Made by a program: the position numbers and the translations under genes
Notes under the pieces: model-generated
The model's input: only the letters and a program-made list of their open reading frames with translations
Told to the model about the DNA's origin: nothing
Database searches by the model: none
From: Simkania negevensis
GTDB lineage: Bacteria > Chlamydiota > Chlamydiia > Chlamydiales > Simkaniaceae
Direction: 5' to 3'
Assembly: GCA_016191565.1 (NCBI GenBank)
Contig: JACPWA010000085.1
Span: 1-5,010 of the forward strand
DNA: 5,010 nt
Shown here: positions 1 through 4,906 of the stretch, piece by piece
Numbering within the stretch: position 1 is the stretch's first letter
Layout of the letters: every line of letters starts with the position of its first letter

Positions 1-675
1 GGTGGGAGGTCTTTTTTGAACGAGAGAGTAAAGGGTGGGAAGGTCAATGATCTCTTCACCTGCTGTTTGCAGATTTTCCAAAAGATTAAAGAGATGGCGC
101 CCATCTCCTTTGGAAAGGGCAATCAACGCCTCTTTTACCTCGGGGCTAAAGGGAGCTTTCTTTTTCTTTTCTTCAAAACAGGAGATCATTTTAGATAAAT
201 TCTCCTCTCCAAGGGGAATCAACTTAAATACCCTAAGACGGGAAAGAAGGGCATCATTGATAGCAAACGAAGGATTTTCTGTAGTAGCGCCGATAAGGGT
301 GAGGTTCCCATTTTCAATGAGGGGGAGAAAAAGATCTTGCTGCGCTTTATTAAGCCGGTGAATTTCATCGAGGAAAAGGAGGGGTTTTTTGTTATAAAAA
401 AGAGGATAATTCTCTTTTTCCTTGAGGAGTTTCTTAATTTCAGCCACCCCACTTGTCACCCCCGTTAGAGAAATAAAGTTAGGGTCAAAGGCTTTGGCAT
501 AGAGTCTAGCAATGGTTGTTTTGCCACATCCAGGAGGTCCCCATAGGAGAATCGAAAGAGGCTGCCCTTTCTCTACAATTTTTCTTAAAAATCCCTTTTC
601 CCCAGTTAAATGTTCTTGACCAATCACTTCTTCAAAGCTTTTTGGGCGGAAGGCTTCAGAAAGGGAGAGGTTCAT
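1..675 (-). CDS. rarA: Replication-associated recombination protein A (RarA/MgsA), AAA+ ATPase, 3' end outside window
   Basis: This is the N-terminal 225 residues of a RarA/MgsA (YcaJ, WHIP/Mgs1 type) ATPase. The family is usually about 420-450 residues, so roughly half is present and the gene continues past the left edge. The protein begins MNLSLSEAFRPKSFEEVIGQ, which is the typical family opening. Walker A is GPPGCGKT at residues 46-53, Walker B LLFLDEIHR at 99-107, and the hallmark sensor-1 stretch GATTENPSF lies at 129-137, followed by an arginine-finger-like LLSRLRVF at 143-150. A second helical AAA region (residues about 170-205, GDGRHLFNLLE) is also visible. Members are cytoplasmic tetrameric ATPases acting at stalled replication forks alongside RecA and SSB. 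The ATG at 675 is chosen because the family N-terminus starts there and GGAG sits 5 bases upstream. It follows the permease gene on the same strand after 106 bp, so co-transcription is possible but not shown. Identification is very secure. Confidence 0.96.
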   Translation of the reverse strand, partial: MNLSLSEAFRPKSFEEVIGQEHLTGEKGFLRKIVEKGQPLSILLWGPPGCGKTTIARLYAKAFDPNFISLTGVTSGVAEIKKLLKEKENYPLFYNKKPLLFLDEIHRLNKAQQDLFLPLIENGNLTLIGATTENPSFAINDALLSRLRVFKLIPLGEENLSKMISCFEEKKKKAPFSPEVKEALIALSKGDGRHLFNLLENLQTAGEEIIDLPTLYSLVQKRPPT

Positions 676-680
676 TTGAG

Positions 681-698
681 CTCCAATCTATCTTGGAG
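681..698 (-). promoter_or_regulatory. Hairpin overlapping the rarA ribosome binding site
   Basis: The bases 681-686 (CTCCAA) and 693-698 (TTGGAG) form a perfect 6-bp stem around a 6-base loop. In the rarA transcript (minus strand) the 3' arm contains the GGAG Shine-Dalgarno sequence (684-681), 5 bases before the ATG. Folding would therefore mask the ribosome binding site. The stem and its overlap are seen directly; a regulatory role is inference, and the short stem may be only weakly stable. Confidence 0.4.
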
Positions 699-781
699 AC
701 AAGTGTAACAAAGTCTAGTGCTGCAAATCAAAAGTTTTTGCTGTTTGGGTTACATCAAGGCCGAAACATCAAAAATTAAGT

Positions 782-2206
782 TTACAGATCTTTGTGCTCG
801 ATTTCCAAAGATTCGATATTTTGCACCCAATCTGCTTTCTTTAATCGATAGATGAGAAAGGGGAGAGAAATGAGGAAAAGAAGCCCTCCTAGCAGGGTTG
901 CTTCATAAAGGAAAAGATTGCCAATTAGAATATTCGCAGGAGGGACAAATCCGAGAAGAATCGCACTTGAAGAAGCAAGAGTGCCAACGCTAGCTACAAG
1001 CCAGATCCCTTTATGGGGATGAGGAATTTGATAGAGCCTAGGAACATGAGGATGAGTATAGCGAAGTCGAATGGCAGAAAGAAACATCAGAATATACATG
1101 AAGAGATAAACTTGAGCGGAAAGGATGCTCAAGATCCAATAAGCAGTGCTAATCGAAGGCATATAGAGGAAGATCAAGGAGAAGAGGGAAACGATAATTG
1201 CTTGGAAAAGAAGAAGACGAGTTGGTATTCCACGTGTATTGAGCTTTTGAAAAAAAGGGGGCAGATTCCCATGAATAGAGGTAGTATGAAGAGCTTTGAT
1301 CGGTCCAATGATCCAAGAGTTGACCTCAGCTACGGCTCCAAAAACAAGCATGATGGCTAAAAGGGGTATGAGGAAAGAGAGTCGGTAGTTTTCTAGATAG
1401 GCTTGAAGAGCTTCCATTAGACTGGTGACTAGGCTAATTTTAGCATGGGGAATGACAATAGCGATGGAAAGCGAGCCGAGAGCAAAAAGGAAAAAAGTGA
1501 TAGTTGCTGCAAGAAAGATCGAAAGGGGATAGTTTTTTTTAGGATTTTTTACTTCTCCTGCATAACCAGCAGAGACTTCTAACCCAGCAAAAGCAAGAAA
1601 AAGACCTGAAAGGAAGACCAGATTTTCAATTTTACTAAAATCGGGGATCATAGCGGAAAAAGAGAAAGGAATTTGGACAGGTTTCTCTCCTATTATCCAA
1701 GAAATACCAAGGCCAATAATAAAAAGCCCTGGGATAATGGTACCCAAAACAACTCCAAAAGAGCTGATGATCGTTGAAATTTCGATTCCAAAATAGTTGG
1801 CAAGAGTCATCCCCCAGAAAATCGTTAATACAACTATTTGAATGAATATCTTATTTGTAGCCAGTAGGGGATTAAAGATGTAAGCAATGGTAACAGCTAC
1901 AAAAGAAAGAATAGCAGGATACCAACTGACATTATGGATCCACTGAAACCAGATGGCTAAAAATCCCCACCTATCGCCAAATGCCTCACGCACCCAGATA
2001 TAAATTCCTCCTGATCTTGTCCATCCTGTAGCTAGTTCTGCAGAAACTAAAGCAGAAGGGATCAAAAACAAAAGAGCTACAAGGAGAAAAAGAAAAATCA
2101 TAGAATAGCCGAATTCAGCTACCAGAGAAAGGTTTCGCAGGCTAGCCATAATCGAAACATTGTAGAGGGCTAGAATAATAATAGAAATTTTCCGTTTTTG
2201 TTTCAT
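782..2206 (-). CDS. GadC-like amino acid permease (APC superfamily, glutamate:GABA antiporter type)
   Basis: This is a 474-residue inner-membrane transporter with about twelve hydrophobic segments. It aligns by eye along its length with E. coli GadC. Shared blocks are a TM1 region ending ALYNVSIMASLRNLS (13-27), an IPSALVSAELATGW block (49-62), a GGIYIWVREAFGDRWGF block (66-82), IPDFSKIENLVF (187-198), GLEVSAGYAGEVKNP (208-222), AEVNSWIIGPIKAL (293-306) and FVPPANI (420-426). GadC-type carriers exchange glutamate for GABA or move related amino acids; chlamydial and Legionella relatives are assumed to import host amino acids, so the substrate here is open. The tail after the last membrane helix is only about 20 residues, so the C-terminal plug that closes GadC at neutral pH is missing. 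The ATG at 2206 is the only good start: an in-frame stop lies about 22 bases upstream (2230-2228). It has no clear Shine-Dalgarno. The family call is strong; the exact substrate is unknown. Confidence 0.92.
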   Translation of the reverse strand: MKQKRKISIIILALYNVSIMASLRNLSLVAEFGYSMIFLFLLVALLFLIPSALVSAELATGWTRSGGIYIWVREAFGDRWGFLAIWFQWIHNVSWYPAILSFVAVTIAYIFNPLLATNKIFIQIVVLTIFWGMTLANYFGIEISTIISSFGVVLGTIIPGLFIIGLGISWIIGEKPVQIPFSFSAMIPDFSKIENLVFLSGLFLAFAGLEVSAGYAGEVKNPKKNYPLSIFLAATITFFLFALGSLSIAIVIPHAKISLVTSLMEALQAYLENYRLSFLIPLLAIMLVFGAVAEVNSWIIGPIKALHTTSIHGNLPPFFQKLNTRGIPTRLLLFQAIIVSLFSLIFLYMPSISTAYWILSILSAQVYLFMYILMFLSAIRLRYTHPHVPRLYQIPHPHKGIWLVASVGTLASSSAILLGFVPPANILIGNLFLYEATLLGGLLFLISLPFLIYRLKKADWVQNIESLEIEHKDL

Positions 2207-2289
2207 TATATTTTGATATTTAATAACTTATGATTGATTTTCCTGTTCTTGTAAATGATTCCCTCTGCTCTTCTTTTTTGCGTAGGGTG

Positions 2290-2303
2290 AGTGATTCATC
2301 ACT
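2290..2303. repeat. 14-bp perfect palindrome upstream of the permease gene
   Basis: AGTGATTCATCACT reads as AGTGAT, TC, ATCACT, a perfect 6-bp dyad with a 2-base centre. It lies 84-97 bases before the permease start codon. Its size and symmetry are those of a small dimeric repressor operator. It could equally be a chance palindrome. No family-specific operator is recognised. Confidence 0.35.
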
Positions 2304-2375
2304 GCCATATATTAAAACTCATAGAAACTTTTCCCTTGACATTTCTGCTTTCCACCCTTGCTTATCGCTCATACT

Positions 2376-2404
2376 CTTAAACATAAGCTACTTCGCACGT
2401 TCAA
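2376..2404 (-). promoter_or_regulatory. Possible promoter of the permease gene
   Basis: On the minus strand, TTGAAC (2404-2399) and TTTAAG (2381-2376) are separated by 17 bases and each match the sigma-70-type consensus at four of six positions. Transcription from here would give a leader of about 160 bases that includes the palindrome at 2290-2303. In such AT-rich DNA, a match of this quality can arise by chance. Confidence 0.2.
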
Positions 2405-2642
2405 AAACCAAAGCGCTGGGGTGAAAGCGTCTATTGTAGTTACATAAAAACAAGTGATAAAGAATAGTTTTCTAAAGGTCTATAGTTTTTTGAGTTTATG
2501 ATTAATATGTTTATTTTAAATATCTTATGATTTTATGCTATTTAGAGTTTAAACCTATTCTGTATGTAGCAGTAGCTTTCTTATTTTAAAAAATGGTTCA
2601 TTAACAAAACTTTTTTGTAATAAAATGAGTAATAGAACAAAA

Positions 2643-2665
2643 TTTAGTCGTTTTTTTTGACTAAA
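2643..2665. repeat. Inverted repeat with an oligo-T loop in the AT-rich region
   Basis: TTTAGTC (2643-2649) and GACTAAA (2659-2665) form a perfect 7-bp stem around a 9-base loop made of G and eight T. The low GC content of the stem makes a strong terminator unlikely on either strand. It lies immediately before the alternating long A and T runs at 2669-2699. It could act as a cruciform-prone or protein-binding site; no function is established. Confidence 0.5.
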
Positions 2666-2889
2666 ATGAAAAAAAATATTTTTTTATTTTAAAAAAAAAT
2701 CCCTTCTAGGATTGCTTTTGAGCAAACATATTATTTATGGTTTTGCTTTAACATCTTACTTATTTAAAATTTTATTTATTTTTTAATTATAAAAAATATA
2801 TATTAATAGTTGTAGGATGTAATAGGTTTTATTGGCGCTAGATTTGATTCAGCTTTAAAACCACAACAAAAGTTATAAGGAATTGCAAC

Positions 2890-2895
2890 AAGGAG
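2890..2895 (+). promoter_or_regulatory. Ribosome binding site of the histone-like gene
   Basis: AAGGAG lies 8 bases before the ATG at 2904. It is a strong Shine-Dalgarno at good spacing, and is the main evidence that the very short reading frame after it is truly translated. Confidence 0.85.
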
Positions 2896-2903
2896 CAAAA
2901 ACC

Positions 2904-3035
2904 ATGGTCGCTAAAAAAAGAAAATCAAAAAAAACAGCAAGAAGAAAAGCTGCTAAAAAAACTACTCGAAGACGAAAAACTACTGGAGCAACCAAAGTTA
3001 AACGTCGCCGAAAAAAAGTTAAAAAAGCTGCTTAG
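2904..3035 (+). CDS. Small histone-like (Hc2/H1-tail-like) DNA-binding protein, 43 residues
   Basis: The reading frame ATG 2904 to TAG 3035 encodes 43 residues. It begins MVAKKRKSKKTARRKAAKK, then has a Thr/Arg section (20-30, TTRRRKTTGA) and ends KVKRRRKKVKKAA. More than half of the residues are Lys or Arg, most of the rest Ala or Thr. There is no acidic residue, no aromatic and no membrane segment. This is the composition of the Lys/Ala-rich tails of eukaryotic H1 and of chlamydial Hc2, which condense the chromosome in elementary bodies, but Hc2 proteins are normally several times longer. The most direct inference is a nucleoid-compacting or nucleic-acid-binding peptide. Evidence that the gene is real includes the strong AAGGAG 8 bases upstream, a clean stop and an intrinsic terminator just downstream. 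It stands alone on the plus strand between leftward genes. A basic ribosomal or RNA-binding peptide is the main alternative. No conserved fold can be recognised in so simple a sequence. Confidence 0.85.
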   Translation: MVAKKRKSKKTARRKAAKKTTRRRKTTGATKVKRRRKKVKKAA

Positions 3036-3048
3036 TCCTCTCGTTAAT

Positions 3049-3070
3049 TAAGAATGGATTTTCGTTCTTA
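3049..3070 (+). repeat. First of two hairpins after the histone-like gene
   Basis: TAAGAATG (3049-3056) pairs with CGTTCTTA (3063-3070) through seven Watson-Crick pairs and one G-U pair, with a 6-base loop. It begins 13 bases after the stop codon and is followed directly by the intrinsic terminator. It has no T-run of its own, so it may protect the 3' end of the transcript rather than stop transcription. That role is inferred. Confidence 0.5.
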
Positions 3071-3074
3071 TTAT

Positions 3075-3108
3075 AAACGAGCAAGCCTTTTGACTTGCTC
3101 GTTTTTTT
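3075..3108 (+). terminator. Rho-independent terminator, probably bidirectional
   Basis: AAACGAGCAAG (3075-3085) and CTTGCTCGTTT (3094-3104) form a perfect 11-bp stem with an 8-base loop, followed by seven T (3102-3108) on the plus strand. This is a textbook intrinsic terminator for the histone-like gene. The nitroreductase gene arriving from the right on the minus strand stops at 3107, within the T-run. The same hairpin therefore forms just after its stop codon, and it likely ends the leftward operon too, with a weaker TTTATAAT tail in that direction. Confidence 0.93.
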
Positions 3109-3706
3109 ATTTATACTTTCCTTCCATCACGATTTCAGAAAGGGGCTTTCTCGGAGAAGGCGCTTCCCGTTTTTGAATCTCTACGGGGAGATTTTCTTTT
3201 TTTCCTTTTTTCCCAATCGCAATAATCGCCTCTACTTGGTAATCTGGAGGAAGGGCGCAGACTTGACTTGCTTTTTGATAATCAAACCCCTCCATTCCAT
3301 GAGTGACGTAGCCGCGATGTGTTGCTTCTAAAGCAAGGTTTTCCCAGGCAGCTCCAGTATCAAAACTGTGCGTAACCGATGCTTTCTGGTTGTGTTCAAA
3401 TACCTTATGAGAAGCTATAACCACTAAAGCAGCAGCATTTTTTGCCCAACTTTGATTAAATGCAACAAGGAGCCCTAAAAACTTTTCCCAAGAGGGGGTA
3501 TTTCTCCTTGCATAAATAAACCGCCAGGGTTGTGCATTATACGAAGAAGGGGCCCAGCGGGCAGCTTCAAAGAGGGGCATAAGCTCTTCTATACTCATCT
3601 CTTCTCCTGACATCGCTCTCGGCGACCAACGAGAGAGAAGAAGGGGGTGGATAGGAAACTCAGGAATTCTAACTTCTTGGATTTCAGGGGAAAGTTTTTC
3701 TGTCAT
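3107..3706 (-). CDS. Nitroreductase-family FMN-dependent oxidoreductase
   Basis: This 199-residue protein has the usual length for the nitroreductase family (NfnB/NfsA type fold). The N-terminal FMN-phosphate binding pattern is seen as SRWSPRAM (25-32), followed by the family signature ARWAPSSYNAQPWRF at 49-63. A central DTGAAWENLALEATHRGY (116-133) fits the dimer and flavin-contact helix, HGMEGFD (137-143) follows, then the strand EAIIAIGKKG (159-168), and the C-terminal KREAPSPRKPLSEIV contains the conserved end pattern. Such enzymes are cytoplasmic homodimers that use NAD(P)H to reduce nitro compounds, quinones or other small molecules; the physiological substrate is not predictable. The ATG at 3706 lies 15 bases after the PAP2 stop codon, with only a weak TAGG-like ribosome binding site 7 bases upstream, which suggests translation coupled to the upstream gene. 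It is the last gene of the leftward operon, and its stop overlaps the shared terminator. Confidence 0.93.
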   Translation of the reverse strand: MTEKLSPEIQEVRIPEFPIHPLLLSRWSPRAMSGEEMSIEELMPLFEAARWAPSSYNAQPWRFIYARRNTPSWEKFLGLLVAFNQSWAKNAAALVVIASHKVFEHNQKASVTHSFDTGAAWENLALEATHRGYVTHGMEGFDYQKASQVCALPPDYQVEAIIAIGKKGKKENLPVEIQKREAPSPRKPLSEIVMEGKYK

Positions 3707-3721
3707 TGGAGAGCCTATGGG

Positions 3722-4345
3722 TTAGGAGAATGATAAAGTTTTTTTTATCACAATATGAACGATTTTAGCTACTCCAAAGGAGATCAATATGGAGCCCAGT
3801 ACATCGCTGAGATAATGATCAAGGAGAAATATCCGGCTACTAGATAGCAAACAGGCGGCAAAAAAGAAGAGAAAACGGTAGCGTGGATAAAGAAAAATAA
3901 GGGAGAAGGCTAGAGCAAAGACGCTCATTGTATGCCCAGAAGGGAAAGATTGAAAGTGAGAATCAAAACTAAAAAAGTTAAAGCCATGGCTTCCCTCTTT
4001 TATAAAAATATCAGGGCGCATCCGTCCAATGATTACCTTGAGTATTCTAGAAAGCACAACTGTAATACATTGGGCAAGAGCAATTTCAAAAAAATTAAGA
4101 GAGAGAAAACGAAGTTTGCTTATGAAGCGGGAAAGAAAATAAAGGCTGAGCCAAATAAAGAGATGAAGAGGGGGAAGAATGAGAAGACTTAAAAATTCAA
4201 AAAAAAGGCGATAAGATCGATCTGATGTTTCATAGGGGAAAAGAGCATTAACCAGGGGAATATCTATAAATAAGTAGGCTAAGATAGCCAAACCAACGAG
4301 AAGAAGGGGGAAAAAGAAAGGCTTGTATTTCTGAAGCTTTACCAT
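3722..4345 (-). CDS. PAP2-family membrane lipid phosphatase
   Basis: This 207-residue integral membrane protein has about six hydrophobic segments and the complete type-2 phosphatidic acid phosphatase signature: K103-x6-R110-P111 (KVIIGRMRP), P135-SGH138 (PSGHTMS), and S170-R171-x5-H177-x3-D181 (SRIFLLDHYLSD). H177 is the expected nucleophile, with H138 the acid and D181 its partner, so the enzyme looks active. Bacterial members dephosphorylate phosphatidate, phosphatidylglycerol-phosphate, undecaprenyl diphosphate or the lipid A 1-phosphate (PgpB, YbjG, LpxE types); sequence alone does not separate these. The active site would face the periplasm. The ATG at 4345 follows the TMEM14-family stop by 15 bases and no clear Shine-Dalgarno precedes it, which again suggests coupled translation within the operon. 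The family call is firm; the substrate is open. Confidence 0.95.
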   Translation of the reverse strand: MVKLQKYKPFFFPLLLVGLAILAYLFIDIPLVNALFPYETSDRSYRLFFEFLSLLILPPLHLFIWLSLYFLSRFISKLRFLSLNFFEIALAQCITVVLSRILKVIIGRMRPDIFIKEGSHGFNFFSFDSHFQSFPSGHTMSVFALAFSLIFLYPRYRFLFFFAACLLSSSRIFLLDHYLSDVLGSILISFGVAKIVHIVIKKTLSFS

Positions 4346-4360
4346 TGAAGATCTATAACA

Positions 4361-4726
4361 TTAAGAGCGGTCTTTAAGCATTTTGAAAAGTTTTAGAAAG
4401 AAGAGGAAGAGAGTGACTGTAGTTAAAAAAAACATGAGGCCAGATGGGAGAAATTGAAAGGATAAAATATACCTCAAGGCAAAGAATCCCTCTAGTAAAA
4501 GAAGAAGAAGAAAAGATAGATATATACCCCACCTGCGATAGCTTAAGAGAAGCACCGCACTAAAAAGAAGGCTGAGGCTGAAAGTGCTTCCCATCAGAAG
4601 AGAGGGAAGGCTCCGCTTAGTTAAAAATCCGATAAATCCCCCCATAAAAAGAAGAATAGAATAACTAAGAACTAAGATCCCTGTAAATTTAAAGAACTTA
4701 CCTGTAAGAACTTTTCCTTGCTCCAC
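4361..4726 (-). CDS. TMEM14 (UPF0136/FAX-like) family small membrane protein
   Basis: From the GTG at 4726 this is a 121-residue protein with four hydrophobic segments (about 14-34, 40-61, 66-88, 92-112). It keeps the characteristic spacing of the TMEM14 family: a glycine pair GGFIGF (29-34), SLPSLLMG (39-46) at the head of helix 2, an arginine in helix 3 (R85) and FLPSGL (92-97) before helix 4. Family members include eukaryotic TMEM14 proteins and plastid FAX1, a fatty acid exporter; bacterial members are uncharacterised. The start is chosen because AAGGAGG lies 6 bases before this GTG. An in-frame TTG at 4759 would add eleven residues but would place that ribosome binding site inside the gene and has none of its own. 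The gene heads the row TMEM14, PAP2, nitroreductase. The neighbouring lipid phosphatase is consistent with, but does not prove, a role in moving or processing membrane lipids. The family call is based on motif spacing and is good rather than certain. Confidence 0.8.
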   Translation of the reverse strand: MEQGKVLTGKFFKFTGILVLSYSILLFMGGFIGFLTKRSLPSLLMGSTFSLSLLFSAVLLLSYRRWGIYLSFLLLLLLEGFFALRYILSFQFLPSGLMFFLTTVTLFLFFLKLFKMLKDRS

Positions 4727-4728
4727 TA

Positions 4729-4871
4729 TGCGCCTCCTTGAGGTGCTCAAGAGATTCAATTGCAGATCTTAATCTAGAGACAAGATTTTTGTATAGGAAC
4801 ATTAAACAATTGTATTTACGTTGCGCATAATTAAGGACTGGAATATACCTGCCTTGTAAAAAGGAGGCGCA
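4729..4871. repeat. 11-bp inverted repeat (4729-4739 and 4861-4871)
   Basis: TGCGCCTCCTT at 4729-4739 is the exact reverse complement of AAGGAGGCGCA at 4861-4871, with 121 bases between the arms. Each arm carries an AAGGAGG motif, pointing away from the spacer: the left one serves the TMEM14 GTG on the minus strand, and the right one precedes an ATG at 4873 on the plus strand that opens a 33-codon frame ending at 4974. That plus-strand frame lies antisense to the tail of the gene at the right edge and is not called as a gene. The repeat is seen directly; its meaning is unknown. Confidence 0.55.
4733..4739 (-). promoter_or_regulatory. Ribosome binding site that fixes the GTG start of the TMEM14-family gene
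   Basis: On the minus strand AAGGAGG (4739-4733) is a full match to the anti-Shine-Dalgarno core and stands 6 bases before GTG 4726. It decides between this start and the upstream in-frame TTG at 4759. It is the strongest ribosome binding site in the leftward operon, consistent with this being the first gene of that unit. Confidence 0.8.
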
Positions 4872-4906
4872 CATGGCAAGTAGGCTAGAAATAAGCATGA
4901 AATATA

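Larger units (their letters stand above)
2207..2903. other. Long divergent intergenic region, AT-tract rich, no convincing gene
   Basis: This stretch of about 700 bases separates the leftward permease from the rightward histone-like gene and must hold both promoters. Its left third (2207-2450) has ordinary composition. An open frame of 64 codons at 2230-2424 on the plus strand has no ribosome binding site, no recognisable domain and low-complexity content, so I do not call it. From about 2450 to 2820 the sequence is extremely AT-rich. It has runs of T at 2651-2658, A at 2669-2676, T at 2679-2685 and A at 2691-2699. The 10-mer TTATTTTAAA occurs three times (2511, 2581, 2684) with a near copy at 2760. 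TATATT at 2799 and TATAAA at 2788 resemble -10 boxes, but neither has a good -35 partner, so no promoter is assigned for the histone-like gene. The region could be a bent promoter region, a nucleoid-protein binding region, a decayed gene or a host for a small RNA. Confidence 0.7.

Noticed and set aside
35..361. Plus-strand open frame of 108 codons
   Set aside because: It is the antisense shadow of rarA, whose Walker motifs and sensor-1 sequence identify the true frame.
723..741. GCAAA/TTTGC dyad between the permease and rarA as a terminator
   Set aside because: The stem is only 5 bp, the loop is long and no T-run follows on the minus strand.
1013..1360. Plus-strand open frame of 115 codons
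   Set aside because: It is the antisense shadow of the permease gene, with highly charged low-quality content.
2336..2364. TTGACA at 2336-2341 as a plus-strand -35 box
   Set aside because: The hexamer is perfect but no -10-like sequence lies 16-18 bases downstream, and the histone-like gene is more than 500 bases away.
2230..2424. Plus-strand open frame of 64 codons in the long intergenic region
   Set aside because: It has no ribosome binding site, no recognisable motif and an arbitrary composition; it lies where the permease promoter is expected.
2712..2725. TTGCT/AGCAA hairpin in the AT-rich region
   Set aside because: A 5-bp stem without a T-run is expected by chance in such sequence.
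3932..4192. Plus-strand open frame of 86 codons rich in Lys/Arg, superficially like a second histone-like protein
   Set aside because: It is antisense to the PAP2 gene, covering its K-x6-RP and PSGH motifs; the basic composition comes from reading Phe/Leu/Ser codons backwards.
4698..4898. Minus-strand open frame of 66 codons between the right-edge gene and the TMEM14-family gene
   Set aside because: It lacks a ribosome binding site, overlaps the well-supported GTG start of the next gene in another frame, and shows no family features. A small secreted protein cannot be fully excluded because the first residues are hydrophobic.
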